Shown: piece by piece, positions 12,165 through 25,190 of the stretch | Layout of the letters: each line of letters opens with the position of its first letter | Position numbering within the stretch: position 1 is the stretch's first letter | Source of the DNA: Caprella mutica | Taxonomy: Eukaryota; Arthropoda; Malacostraca; Amphipoda; Caprellidae | Direction: 5' to 3' | Assembly (NCBI GenBank): GCA_947561585.1 | Contig: CANNZV010001829.1 | Coordinates: 1 to 64,000, forward strand | Length of the DNA: 64,000 nt | The notes under the pieces: generated by a model | The model's input: the letters and a program-made list of their open reading frames with translations, nothing else | Database searches by the model: none | Told to the model about the DNA's origin: nothing | Position numbers and translations under genes: made by a program

Positions 12165-12692
12165 TTTTCTTTGATAGTAAATTTCCACAGTGACTAATTC
12201 CTCTGATAGTACATCTTTACAGTGACTCTTTTCTCTGATAGTACATCATCACAGTGACTCTTTTCTCTGATAGTACATCATAACAGTGACTCTTTCTCTG
12301 ATAGTATATCATCACAGTGACTCTTTTCTCCGATAGGGCATCATCACAGTGACTCTTTTCTCTGATAGTACATCATCATAGTGACTTATTCCTCTAATAG
12401 TACATAACCAAAAGGACTTTTTTCTCTGATGGTTCATCATCACAGCTAGTGACTCTTTTCTCTGATAATACATCATCACAGTGACTGTTTTGTCTGATAG
12501 TACATCATCACAGTGACCCTTTTCTCTGACAGTACATCACCATAGTGACTGTTTTGTCTGATAGTACATCATCACAGTGACTCTTTTCTCTGATAGTACA
12601 TCATCACAGTGACCCTTTTCTCTGACAGTACATCACCATAGTGACTCTTTTCTCTGACAGTACATCATCACAGTGACTCTTTTCTCTGATCA
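12165..12692 (-). repeat. 32-bp satellite array, reverse orientation
   Basis: About 16 copies of the unit seen at 2905-3830, here reverse-complemented (ACTCTTTTCTCTGATAGTAC). Units are slightly more divergent. The two arrays are therefore inverted relative to each other across ~8.3 kb. Confidence 0.95.
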
Positions 12693-13679
12693 CACTACCA
12701 TCATTCTAATTGGTTCAAAATTTTACTTTTAATTTATATGTTTTTTTTAGTTTCATTTTCGAGATTTGGAAAATAGTGAAATGAAATTACTCTTGAGTTT
12801 TGAATGAAATTATCAAAAAATGTTTTCCTTAATTTTCAACACTATAAATGATTGAAGAGTCGGGTATTACCTGATATAGTTATTATTAGTGTAATGTGAA
12901 ATATTGATCACAACAGTTTTGACATCATTTTCATTGAAATATTAGTAAAATATTATTCCTGAACATTATCCGACAACTAGATTTCATTCATTTATCATAG
13001 TGTTTATTCATGTAATTTTAACAATATCAGATAATTTCATGAACAATTTTTCACTTATATAAAATATAATTTACCAGTAAATATGCAGGATATGAATTGT
13101 GCAATCTCTAATTAATAGCATGTAATTTGTTTTCTTAAAAATGTTTAAATAAATCATATCACCACCCTTTATCCTATTCCTTATTTCTATCAAATTCAAT
13201 AAGTTGGAAAATATTGGTTCCAAAATTATAGAAGTTTATTATTGCACAAGGATTATAGAAAATAATGTTTTAGTCTATTAAGATAGACCATTAAGAATAT
13301 TAAAATTGGAATGTGAATTTCATAGAATGGTGACACTCTAAATCTAATGAAAAATGAGTGCTGTCTTTGAATCTCTCTTTTATTGTCATGGTTAAAATTT
13401 TTTGGTTGTTAAATACGACATTGTCAATAGAATTATTTGAAATGAACTCTGAATGTGACCAAATACTCTGTCCAAAGTAAATGAAATACTCTGTCTACAG
13501 TAATTCAAATTTTCTGCATGCGGTAAGTCGAATACTCTGACAACAATAATTCAAATAGAATATTCTTTAAATAGTGTTTTTCTTTTGTGATAATGATTGT
13601 GAGATTTTCTCATTGAATTATTTCCTGATCTTCATTCAGGTACAATGCATAAGTGGAATGATCAAATATCATCTCTGTA
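12693..13679. other. AT-rich DNA, nothing recognised
   Basis: No ORF above 60 codons, no RNA gene and no repeat. Near 13,455-13,540 the phrase AATACTCTG recurs three times at ~30-60 bp spacing, probably an old tandem duplication. Confidence 0.5.
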
Positions 13680-13925
13680 AAATTAATAATAATATGTAAT
13701 AATTTATTACATTTACGCAATAAATAAATGAGTAATTAAATAATTATTTACTGATTAATTCATTAATTAGTAATTAATTTATTAATTAGTAATTAATTTA
13801 TTAATTAGTAATTAATTTATTAATTATTAATTAATTCATTAATTAGTAATTAATGAATTAATTATTAGTAATTTATGTATTATGATTTATGACCTATATT
13901 TATGTAATAAATTACTTAATTTTTA
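13680..13925. repeat. AT-only tandem repeat (TAATTAGTAATTAAT)
   Basis: Almost pure A/T with repeated ATTAATTAGTAATTA units of about 17 bp from 13,735 to 13,860. The units are near-palindromic and rich in TAATTA. Simple low-complexity DNA; no function is implied. Confidence 0.85.
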
Positions 13926-14779
13926 AATAACTGTGTTAATATCATTGGTATCATATATAGATATTTTTTTCTTATATTTCGATTTCAAATATAAATTTTA
14001 CGACTTCGAATATTCTTTCACAGCTTTTGAGGTAAATTGATTAAAAGCAGAAAATTAGCAAAAAATTGAAAATACGACATTGATACTGCTTTTCGTTCAA
14101 GTTATGGAGGGGCCCTTTTCTGGAAAACCTTTTTCTCTTTCACTGATAAATCAATTGAGGGACATTAATCATACAATTAGTTATTATATTCAAAAAATAA
14201 AAATAATTTAATCAGATCTCAACTACAGTACCATCTTGTGAGAAAAACGCATCAGTATTTGAATCTAAAATTCAAGAATTACTTTTTAAATATTGTTTTT
14301 GAATATTTAGACAACCTCTAATATCATGAGTTGATTAATATTCTAAGTTGATTAAAAAGTTGATCTACAAAATCCGTTTAGATGGTTTAATAGAACTATC
14401 TAATTCTACCAAATCTGGTGCAAAATAGCTTCATGCACTTCATTCAAATGTTAACCAATTTATATTCAATCTTAGAGCTTGAAGTAGATGCATACATTAT
14501 ATCTTCTTTACCTGAATAAGTTTCTAATGTATGGCATTGTTATGAATTATTGTCAGCAACCTATTTCAATTAAAAAGAAAATTGTTCGTCTGATAAAAAT
14601 ATATCTGGTAATAAATTGTCCGGTAACGAAACGTCTAGAAACACAATGTCCTGTCACAGTTAATGACGAACCCTAATATAATGATCAACAACTATATCAT
14701 AGCAAGTAGTAATAAAAAACAAAGCATAGTGTGGGTAACGAATTGTATTACATTGTATTATAGTATACAATATTAGAAC

Positions 14780-15170
14780 CAACCATTTAACGTGTATATT
14801 GTGAACATATTACAATATTCAGAGTACACTTCGTAGCTTTCATTTTATAATTGAAAACCTATTGTTATATGAGTAGTATATTCCGTAGACTGAGATATAT
14901 TTATTGGAAACCTATCGTAATAATCGTAGTGTTCTCCGTAGACTTAAACTTAATTATTACAGCCTCTTGTAATAGAAAGAGTATTATCCGTAGACTTTAT
15001 TTTTCTAATTGACTCCCAAAGTAATATTCGGAGTATTTTCCGTAGACCCTAATTGATTATTGTGAATATACATATATTCATTTTCAAAGTATTTTCGGTA
15101 GATTTTTTTTTATCGGCATCCTTCAATAATATTCAGAGTATTTACCAAACTCTATAATTTGCTTATTGAC
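14780..15170. repeat. ~62-bp degenerate tandem repeat with TCCGTAGAC
   Basis: Six to seven diverged units, each with a phrase like AGTATTTTCCGTAGAC followed by an A/T run and CCT.TTGTAATA. Copies of the TCCGTAGAC or near-match core are near 14,883, 14,936, 14,990, 15,049 and 15,107. Old satellite-like array without coding capacity. Confidence 0.7.
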
Positions 15171-15613
15171 TGACTATTAAATTAATGGAAAAATTCCCTA
15201 TGGACTTCAAAATTTATTCTCAAGCCCATATGAAGTTCAAAAGAAATATTTGGACAGAGAGCAAAGAGCTAAATACAGTAATTACATAAATGCCTATACA
15301 AAATTGTTTTCTAGTCACTCAAACGTATTCATTTAGTAAGGACATCTTAAACTTACTCTTAAATATTTGCACATTTTTGCCACATTTAATATAATCAGGG
15401 AGAGGTTATGAGAGGTTTTGTTAGTTCGGTTTCTAGTGTTTTGATCGTGGTTGGGGTAATCTATTGTACCAGCAATATGGTTCTTAAACATGCGGACAAA
15501 TCATAAACTGGAAGAATTTTAAATTAAAAAAAAGGGGGTTTTGTATTAGCTGTATAATCAGAAAAAGTTATTCTCCTATTTATTCGTATTGAATCACAAT
15601 GAGAGGATTTAAA

Positions 15614-15693
15614 TGAGCATCAACTGCATCTCCCATGCCAGAATACCATAACGAAGATAAGGATTCTGGCATGGTGTGCTGCAACTGATGTTT
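15614..15693. ncRNA. Imperfect hairpin, possible pre-miRNA-like or small palindrome
   Basis: The arms CATGCCAGAAT and ATTCTGGCATG pair perfectly. Pairing continues outward with mismatches through CATCAACTGCA / TGCAACTGATG, giving a stem of ~32 bp and a ~15-nt loop. Size and mismatch pattern suit a miRNA precursor, but I do not recognise a known mature sequence. A short inverted-repeat relic is equally possible. Confidence 0.25.
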
Positions 15694-15699
15694 ACTTAA

Positions 15700-18600
15700 T
15701 CGTATAGACAGTAAAATAGTTTAAAAGTCCAGCCATTACTACTCCTCTATAATTAAATAATGTGAAGTTCATTATCTTGAATTCATGAGAAATGATATAT
15801 CCTGCATAGTGAATTTAAATCTATAAAAAAATATTGTGTGGAGTCAGTTTTCAATTTTTCTCTCAAATCCTCTAGTCTATAGTAAAGGAAACTATCATCT
15901 ATTGCATGTTAAATAGTTTAATTTCATTATATAGTAGTTCTACTGCATTTAGAATATAGGATCATGAATAGCTAATCATTTATTGTCTCAATTTAACAAT
16001 TAAGACGCAAAAAACGATAAATGATATATCTAATATTTCTGAGTCAAGCGTAAGAAAAGGGTCCGAGACTCTTAGTTGTAGTTAGCTCATCTGCCCTATA
16101 TGATTAAGGAATACGTTCATAATTCTGAATAGTCTCTTCACCTTATTTACTTCTCAATTATTATCCTCATCATAAACTTTACAGAATAAAATGTGTCAAT
16201 AATATGTATATTTCTTGAATGATGAAATTTCTTTGTATACAGATATATAATATTTCCTTTTCATATATATGTTGAATAATTATTTTTATATCCATGTATT
16301 GAAAAATTTATCGAAGTGCATGAACATTCTGAAAAGATAATCCTGATTCATTATTTACAGAACTGTCATTATTATAATAAGTACATTGAAGGTTGAAGAA
16401 ATATAACAAAGATTTACAGATCATTTTATCATAATTAACTAATTGAATAAATATGTAATAAATACTTATGTTGAGATTTGTGATAATAATCTATTTCAAA
16501 TAGCTATTAATTCTTCATATTCTCACTTTAAAATCTAAATAAAATAATGATTGTAAAAGCTGTATTCATGTCTTATCAAGCTAATGATATATAAATTGTG
16601 GCAGCATTGTTATAATGTATTTAAATCCAATTATAATATGAATAACATAACCTTGTCTTTCATTTTCTATCCTAAGAATTTCAAAATAGAATTGTGATAC
16701 GTTATATCATTATTGTAAATATTTCAGGTTGTGTTTTAGTTATTATTCTATAGTGATACGAATTTTTAATATTGTTATGTATAACAAAATAAATAATACT
16801 AAACAAATATATATAAGTATAGAAATATAATGCTACCAATTTTGTATTACTTTTCTTTTTACTCATTTCTTTGATGATTGAAGTGCTATACCATAAAAGG
16901 AAATTTCTAAAGTTTGACAAGTTAGTTATTTGCAGATTTTCTTTCACCTTTAAATTTATATCACATTTCAATGATTTTGAAATAATATTTACATTTATCT
17001 GATAAATATTGACTAGAAATCTGTCTACTCCATAACCCTTCATTCGATCTTATTTTTTTCACCTCTAATATATCACTCACTAAATCTCACCATCTTAAAG
17101 TATTGTTTCACATTAACATACGAGCTGATGGATATTTGGTGTTCATGTTTACTCAGGATATGTGATGATGTAATGAAGAACACCTGACAGTTTTCGGCGT
17201 TTATATGTCATGGGTTGCCAAAGTGTGGCTCTGGAACGCATGTGGCTTCTGGAAATATCAAAATTATTTTAACATTACTTATTCAATTTAAATGTATTTT
17301 CTTTCGTTTTTATAGGATTCAATAACATAATAAATGTATAAATAATTTGATTGTAAATCCGTATAAATGATGCAGACTGAAAAATTAATATATAGGGTAG
17401 ATATTGAATAATTTCAAAGTTTAATGAAAACTTATAGAATAAAAATAAAAATTGCGCTGCATGGTTCCAGGGTTTCGTATCTAATTCTATGGAGGCCACT
17501 GGTATATGTATAAAAACGTAGGGAACAGTTATTTGATTAATTGATACTGAGAATTTGACGAATATGTATAATTTGATTATTCAAATATCTTATTAAATAC
17601 ATGTTTATGATAAATATCTTAAGAAATTTATAACAAGAGCTGTTAAAAGAATAATTTATATTCTCCATTAATAATCACTGAAAGGACGTCGTCATCGAGC
17701 ACTAATTAATTTTTGAAGACTCTTGAACGATTCATTATCCATATTTTACCCTTATATTCTAGGAGTTTGCATGATGTAAATAAATGGAACAGCTAAATCA
17801 TCATAGAGTTTGTATTTGAAAGACAATAATTTACTTATATTTCGTATTGCTTGTAAGTGACTGTCTTCACTGAGCACTGAGCAGCCTTACTTTATCCAAG
17901 AGCTTTCTCTACGAATACATATTCCTTTCTGAATGCCTCGTAGAAGACAATTGTATTGATTATTCAGTGTAGTCTGTAATTTTTATTTTGGTTGAAGAAT
18001 TTCAAGTTAACTAAGATTAATAATAATTATTGCAATTTCAGGTAATCTTATGATAATATTTAAAAAAATGACAAATAAATCAAGATATTTTGATTAGAAA
18101 CAATATAAATACAGAATTAGTTAGAAAATTATATATTAATAATAAGTAGAATAATCAATTTAATCAGATAAATTGAATATAGGGGATGACGAATAGAACA
18201 TAAGGAAAATATTTTGTAATGATCATAAAATGTAAATGAGAAATACTGTTCTATAATGCGAGTTGTTTCTTTGACGAAACTAATAACACCATTTGCCAAT
18301 AAAGCAACTTTAAAATTTTGTGCAAATATAAACACAAATCCCAACCAGACTCTTCATATAATCAGTATCCCGTTCGTTCAAATAGTATCAATTTCATCAT
18401 AATGATACGAAAATTGAACTATTAACTTCTATTTGTTGAAGTAGGGCTCGGACATCACGAAACAACTGTTTTTGACCCATATTTATTTCTATTTTTTTAA
18501 TAAACTTAAGAAATATGATGGTGAAAAAACGCACCGAGCGGCATAATTTGACAGCGGTTGGTCCAGGTTAATAAATTTCAAGTTTCTCACAATTTATGAA

Positions 18601-18880
18601 GAGTAATAACAGAACAAGAATACAAACTATTTATTACCCATAACTAATCGTTACTGAGCACTAAAACACTTTCTGTATAATACCAAATACATCATTATTT
18701 CAGATTCACATATTATGTAACCGTTTGTTCAATACCACACATATTACCTTGTATGAATTATTACTTTTGATGCAGATTGTATTGCCTGCAATATACGAAC
18801 GATAAAAAACCATTATTGTAAAGAAAGAACAACAACTAAATCCTTCTGATTTTCAAGTTTACCATTTCACCTTATACATA
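15700..18880. other. AT-rich DNA, no gene recognised
   Basis: ORFs at 16,702-17,043 (113 codons) and 17,275-17,499 on the minus strand are lysine/isoleucine/asparagine-rich and resemble no family. 17,208-17,255 contains GGTTGCCAAAGTGTGGCTCT, a phrase that resembles ends of hAT-type repeats, but no partner end was found. Remaining DNA is featureless by eye. Confidence 0.45.
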
Positions 18881-18896
18881 CTTCCTTGTGTGGTAT

Positions 18897-19363
18897 TCTA
18901 CCGTATACACTTTTGATGCAGATTGCATTTCTTGCAATAATGTAGGGTATGGATTTTGCACGGTTCTTGCAGTGTCATCATAATGTTATTATCTAAATTG
19001 TCATATCGTTGATGTGATGTAACAATAATAGAGTGCATAAGTGAACTTGGTCGTCCGACTTTTATTTTGTAGGCAACTTGAACCATTCTTGTTTGAGCTA
19101 GTGATCTTATAAAACAAAGAAAGTCTTGCTCGCGACTTCCTCTTCGAACAAATATCCGCACGTTATTCATGGAAACATTCTACAAATTGGCAATAAACTA
19201 GTAATTGGAAAATACCACCATTTCCCTCCGATTCTGGTTCGATATTGTAATACATTTTGGTCAAGCCTGTTGATTCAACCCACATTCGTGTTGTATTTCA
19301 TTATAATACTGGGCAACTGTAGATTTTTGTATAACTGAAGGAGTTTGTCGTTGACAGGTTGAC
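18897..19363 (-). pseudogene. Decayed piggyBac-type transposase, C-terminal part
   Basis: On the minus strand from 19,363 downward the frame reads YNTNVG, INRLDQNVLQYR, GGKWWYF, then NNVRIFVRRGSREQ and KVGRPSS, ending with HYCKKCNLHQKC. This is the order of the piggyBac (DDE_Tnp_1_7) transposase: the N.GGVD..DQ...Y block, the KWW motif, the NAW.. helix, GRPS, and a C-terminal cysteine-rich finger. At least two in-frame stops interrupt it (near 19,285 and 19,170), so it is dead. The last 90 codons (18,898-19,170) happen to be open from a Met. No matching TTAA-bounded ends could be placed. Confidence 0.7.
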
Positions 19364-19895
19364 GCTCTTTCATTTTTGACTTTTATTTTTTTTATAGATG
19401 TAGTTCTTCTGTCATTCGATGTTGTAATACATTATCGCGTTACTGTCAACATAAGACTCAAAAATTATTGGATATCAAGTAAATTGTGTCAGTAGTATTA
19501 ACGTAGTAGTATTAAATCAAATATCAGATCAGCGTCAGATGGTGTTTTTAAAAGTATATTCAACTTCAAATAAGTAGGTTCACTTTTACCGTTTATATCA
19601 CATCATTTTCTTGGGAGCATCCACTATTCTCTGGTTCTTCATATTTGTGAAGTTTTATATTTATAATTATTTTCAATAAATAGAGGCCCCTCGAAAATTT
19701 AATCTAATTAGATAGACTAAAGGAAAATATCTTACAGGCGTGTAGATATATTATTAAAAGCAGATACTTTCAACAAGAACATAATGTATCAGCAAAGTTG
19801 TGCATAACACATCAGACCCATAATATGTTTTCATGTTGAAAGTACATAAATAAATACCAAAATGTGGGGTGTCTATTAAAGTTGCTAATGATTTA
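19364..19895. other. Flank between piggyBac relic and Tc1-like element
   Basis: Probably includes more decayed piggyBac coding DNA on the minus strand, but frames are too broken to follow. The ORF at 19,754-19,936 is not convincing. Confidence 0.4.
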
Positions 19896-21521
19896 CAGTA
19901 GCGAGCATAAGTTAAGGGAAAGTGAAACAAACTCATAATTTTTGTTTATAGCAAAGAATCTAGTCAACGAAAATACCTGAAACTTAACAACAATAAAGAT
20001 ACACATCCTGTGAGTGCTTGCTAGAAATATTAGAAAAATCAAATTTATACTTACCTAAATACTCAACTATTACCATCAGAGACCAAAAAAGACACCGAAC
20101 AAAAGTTAAGGAACAGTTGTTATTGCATTAATCATTGGATAATTAGATGTACAAAATTAATATTTTGTGAAGAGTCCTTTATTTTTGATGAACTCGTTGC
20201 ATAAATTTTTACAGGAATAAACAAATTTTTTAGCAGAATTATGGAGTTATCTTCAGCCACTCTTCTTTCAGGAATCCCCACAGTTAATCCTGATTTTTGG
20301 GATTGCGTTCTTGAGCACCATCACAAACTACTTTCCAAATGTTTTCAATGGGGTTCAATTCAATGTTCTGAGCAGGCCAGCTTATAAGAGAAACTCACTT
20401 ACTTTCTATGAATGCTTTCATAGATTTAGCCGTGTGAGAAGGAGAATTGTCTTGCATTAAAATCCGTGGTTGAGTATCAAATGATTGCAAATATGGAATG
20501 CAATGGTGGATAAGAAGTTGCTTATACACTGCTGCGTTGACCACCCTATGCATATGAACAATTGGTCCTGTTCCCTCTGCAGAAATGATGCCCCAGACCA
20601 ACATGATGTCGCCTTTATGTTTCACAGATTTTCTTACCGAACTTCAGGGACATTCGTTCACCCACATTACCTTGAATGTACTTTTTGCGGTAACTTCCGA
20701 TCACATTAAACTTAGATTCGTTGCTGAAATGAACCATGGACCACTGTTCCTTCGATCAAACGACATGCTCCTTGGCAAACTGAAGCCTTGCAATTTGGTT
20801 CTTTTTTGATATCAGAGGCTTCGATGCATGCATCCAGGCATTTAATCCTACCCTGATAAAACTTCTAGAAACTGTGAATCTAGAGACACTGAGACCAAGA
20901 GTTTCACTCATTTTCGCCAGAAATACCAGCAGCAGTCTTGAAACCTTCCTTTATGCACAGTCTTACCATAGTACGATATTCTCAGAGGATGGTTTTTAGT
21001 AGTCTCATTGATTTTCGTTTTGCATCAATTGAAGCACACCCTTTAAAAGTAAAAACTATGCGATGCACAACACTCTTAGATCTTTACATGATGGTTGCAA
21101 TTTCAGAAAGTGACTTTCCATCCTTGTGATAGTACAAAAAAAAAAAGAGTTTTATCACAGAGAGATTCTTGATTCCGTGTAGCAGGTGTAATGGTGGCGA
21201 TCGTTTTGTTCCAATAACTTGATGTCCTTTATAAACAATTTAATACATTACAACAGTCTTTTAAACTAAAATTATTCAGTTTGTACCCGTTTATTAATAA
21301 CTGTCCCTTAACTTTTGCTCGGTGTCTTTTTCGTCCTCTGATGACAAAAGTTAAATATTTTGGTAAATATTTGTTCGATTTTGTTAATATTTCTACAAAT
21401 TACCCTCAGGATGTGTATCTTTATTGTTCTTAAGTTCCACGTATTTTCGTTGTCTAGTTCTTTCACAATATACAAAAATGTCTAACTTTTTTCACTGTCC
21501 CTTAATTTATGCTCGCTACTG
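19896..21521 (-). mobile_element. Tc1-like transposon with IR/DR ends, inactive
   Basis: The element starts CAGTAGCGAGCATAAGTTAA and ends with the inverse (near AATTTATGCTCGCTACTG), flanked by TA on both sides. The inverted repeats are ~220 bp. Each carries an inner direct copy, with GACACCGAACAAAAGTTAAG (20,091) mirrored by the near-complement at 21,303-21,332. This gives the two-site IR/DR arrangement known from Sleeping Beauty-like Tc1 elements. Total 1626 bp is a normal Tc1 size. The transposase inside is on the minus strand and broken. Confidence 0.9.
20230..21240 (-). pseudogene. Tc1-like transposase pseudogene
   Basis: The readable part is 20,395-20,625 on the minus strand: MLVWGIISAEGTGP, then YKQLLIHHCIPYL and ILMQDNSPSHTAKS. 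These match the Tc1 core (MVWG.ISS.G.GPL ... MQDNAP.HTA, second catalytic Asp in MQDN). Upstream helix-turn-helix coding and the downstream third acidic residue are present only in broken frames. It lies between the IR/DR ends of the host element and is its former transposase. Confidence 0.8.
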
Positions 21522-23115
21522 TAGAATATATGTTTGATATCATTTTTAAAAAATGCATTGTGTTTGCTTCTGAAGTGAAAAAAGACAATGTGGTTATGCA
21601 TAGATATAGTTCCGGTGGGTGCGAAAACGAACCAAATTGTGGGCATATAATGCCGCTTGGTGCGAAAACGAACCATCAAGAAATTGTTTTTTTTCAAATA
21701 CATGCGAAAGAAAACTAAATGCGTCAAATTCAATATACACATTGTGAACACCATAATAAAACCAAAAAAAAAGTAGATACAATATTTTAACTCAATCAGC
21801 TACCCAATGATATGAAAATATATCGGTTTTTCTGCGAAGCAATGATTTTAGGAAAGTTGGGTAAATTAAAACAATCATTGCGATGATTGTATATCGCGTA
21901 GAATTTTCTACTTTCGAAGGAACATAGTCATGGTGTACTTGGAGGTCACAAAATGTAAACACAAATTTTGTGATGCGAAAGCGCAACGTGCGTCGCAAAT
22001 GGGTTAATTGAGATAAAATACATATATTAATTTTAATTCAACGTAATTTACTGTATAGTAATTACAAATGATTAGTGAGTATCGGTACGAATTAAATAAT
22101 TAAGAGCTATCTATATGTGCAACCAAATCAAACTATTTCTTCCTCAATGCAAAACTTTAAATATCTTCGATATTTTCACAAATAATAAAAAATCTTTTGC
22201 TTATGTTGCAGTATTATCACCAAACTTTTTCCAATTTTAAACACTTACCTAAACTAGAAATGGAACAGCTAGAAATAACTCTTTGACACTCCTGGAATCA
22301 AAAGTATTGCAAAACTTTTAATCTAGCGCAGTACGTTCATGAATATGAATGAAAAACTGTACATTATTCTTTCATTCACTGGGATTTAAAAATGGAGGAA
22401 AGAGTTTCATCTCTACTTATTTGGGTAGCGTTAGAATGAAAGTGACTCAAACAAAGTTTACAGGTTAGCACTCTAGTTTACAGAGAGATATCTGAAGTGA
22501 ATATATATAGATTAGGAATAATTAATTAAAACGGTTCAATTTCAGCTGTTAAAAATGAGTGAGTCGATGAGCTAATCAATAGTGAAGAGTTATCATTGAA
22601 AAAAAAATATCCTCCCTCTATTTTAGACTAAAAGACTAAAGCTATACGAATGCTACTAAATTACTTCTCTCGAAGGATATCTTTGTACTCAGTTTATCTT
22701 CCGTTGGTTCATTCCAGGACGATTAATGTTATTTTAGTGCGTCAGCTTCTTCGAAATTGCCATAAAAGGAAATGCAACAATAATAATTGATTTTAAGAAT
22801 TCGATATGAAATTATATTTTCCGAGTATTTCTCAGAGAAGCACTTGTTCTCTATAACATTAACCATTCTCAGACGGTAAGTTTCACGACAGTTCTGTTTA
22901 TTCAGTATCAAATTAAATTTGTATTTATGGTAATTTATGAAGTCAGTCATTGACATTTTGGTTTAATAGTATTTCATAATTATTTATCTTATGATAAACT
23001 CAGTTCAATTTATTTCTAGAAATATTGAATATGTTCCGCCATGATAGGAGATTAGACAGATTATGGAACTATAGTATAATTTTTCTGATATTAGTATGTA
23101 ATGAGAATGAGACTT
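21522..23115. other. AT-rich DNA, no gene recognised
   Basis: 21,605-21,680 contains GGTGCGAAAACGAACCA twice, 45 bp apart. Both strands have short ORFs here (21,482-21,754 minus), none with family features. Otherwise nothing was seen. Confidence 0.5.
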
Positions 23116-23805
23116 TATTGCAAATAAACCATTATACACTGTATAATAGGGTGGAGCGTTTTTTTCAATTTTTCGTGTTTGGGTTTTGTGATAGCGATAT
23201 TTTTCTGCTTTGGTGCATAAAAATAAGGTATGCAAAATTTTAGACTCTGGGTCATCATCTTCATCTCCCGCAAGGGCCACAAAGATATGAAAAATCACTA
23301 AAAATCGTATTTTAGTTAATATATTTTTTTAATTCTATCAAATGTCTCCGAAATAGAGATACACAACAAGAAAATACCCACCTTAAAATGCAGTAAAAAT
23401 TTCAAAGCCATAACATACAGTCTTCATCCCCCACCAGAGATCTTAAAATGAAGGGAAAATACGTAAAAATACCCAATTTCATTATGAATTTTAGTTTACT
23501 TCAATTATTAAAATAAAAACGTTTATGATATTCTGTATCAATATTGTAATTCAAAAATATATAAATAGAATTTACTAAATAAAAATTACAGTTACTTCAT
23601 ACCTCATGAGGTCCCCCAACACTCATATGATGGGCCTCAATCCCTTAAAATTTTAAAGAATCTAACTGCTAATCTTAAGATTACAGTATAGTTAAATTTA
23701 CTATGAAAGTGTTAGTACCTTTTGATTTTTGGGGCAAAACATTAATTAATAAAGTCGAAAAGTTTCAGTACCTCCCAAAGAAGTACAGAGATTTAATGGA
23801 TTTTG

Positions 23806-24010
23806 TTTAGCTTTTCGGTAGCACAGTGGTAAGAGCTTTCGCCTCAAGTTAGTGAGAGCGTGAGTTCGAGTCCCCCACTGACTCTATGGGAATTATGCCG
23901 GTATGAAAGAGTGTTTACTGACCAGTATGGAGTTACCTCTCTGGGATTATCACTAATCAATAAGGATTATTATTAATCTATTGAATATTATTTATGAATG
24001 GTGTCCTCCA
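23806..24010 (+). repeat. tRNA-derived SINE-like sequence
   Basis: A box A-like TAGCACAGTGG at 23,820 and a box B-like GAGTTCGAGTCC at 23,866 lie ~45 bp apart, as in an RNA polymerase III promoter. A cloverleaf with paired acceptor ends is not apparent, and the sequence runs on for >100 bp past box B, so this is a tRNA-headed SINE or tRNA pseudogene rather than a functional tRNA. Confidence 0.55.
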
Positions 24011-24021
24011 AAATAATGGTC

Positions 24022-24220
24022 ATTATGCCCAACTGAATAATCTAATACTCATAATGATTCATGACGAATCACTTGCAATTCGCGACAAGGGTTGAGAAGA
24101 GTTCTCATGACGTGCAATTTTCAAAATGACGAACCAGTATGCAAATTTCAATCTCCGAATTTAAAATATAATGTTACAGCTTATTATGAAATGATCGACT
24201 GTCGTCAAGTAAATGAATTC
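24022..24220 (+). repeat. 200-bp direct duplication, copy 1
   Basis: Begins TTATGCCCAACTG and ends GTCGTCAAGTAAATGAATTC. About 90% identical by eye to 25,191-25,388 in the same orientation. Lies within the centre of the 3-kb inverted-repeat element. Confidence 0.85.
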
Positions 24221-25190
24221 GCGGAGTTCTAACCCCTAAAAAATACGAGTGACGATGTGCAATGAAAATAGCAACAGATTGTGAATTCCAAATAATAAAT
24301 AACTACTCTTACTGAATTCTCAATCGAGAACAAATAATTTCATGGGAGCTTTTGAAAAAAATTGCTCCAAATATCCTTTTCCGTTTTTTTAATATTCTAT
24401 AGACAAGACTCTACAAGATTGAGAGAAAATAATTGCAAAATTCTCACTAGAAGTCATACAGAGGTACGTACAAACATTCTACACTGATACGTTCAGAGCG
24501 TTTCCAGCTTAATATGTTTACAAACTAATGACTAATAGTTATTCAATGAAATGAAGGGAAGAGGGGTTTCCACTGTTCAAAAGTACCCCTTCACAATGAA
24601 GTTGTGTGTAGCCAAAAATGTCACAGTGGGAATGCTGTTATCAGCAGGCTAAACTCTTTTTCAAACTTAAGAACCCTAAAACTTCAAAACCATTTTCCTC
24701 CTACTTCATATTTTGCAGATTTTGCAAATTGAAATCGCTATTTCTTCTAGAGTTTCCAACCGATTTTTGTTATTCAACGTGCAAAATGAAGGTAAATTCT
24801 TAGGCTACAATTATTCGTTTTTAAAGAATTTCAAAATTTGTTCAAAGAATCAAAATAAAAGAAAAATCAATTTTCACTTTCTCGTTATTTTCTAAAAACT
24901 GATTATAATTTTCAAATAACTGTGGGAGAAGAAATGTTTTCATACCTTTTAGCTATGTTATGAAGCATAAAACAAAAATATTAATCAATAATTGTGGGAG
25001 AAAATAGATTTTGAAAATAAAACATAAAAACTTGAAAAAAAAATCAAAAATATCAAAATATTAAATCTTTTGGGAAAATCATATGAACAAAAATGTCGTA
25101 GAATTTGTTTTTACATATACCTTCCAAGTTTCAGAAACATCAAACAGTAAACAACTAACAAACCTCATTTTCGAAAAGCTCCCCTTAATA

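Noticed and set aside
16702..17043. 113-codon minus-strand ORF
   Set aside because: Composition of random AT-rich sequence; no motif and no splice or promoter context.
21482..21754. 90-codon minus-strand ORF
   Set aside because: No motif; contains a short internal duplication and lies beside a transposon end.
23820..23880. Functional tRNA gene
   Set aside because: Box A- and box B-like sequences exist, but no paired acceptor stem or clear anticodon arm; better as a SINE head.
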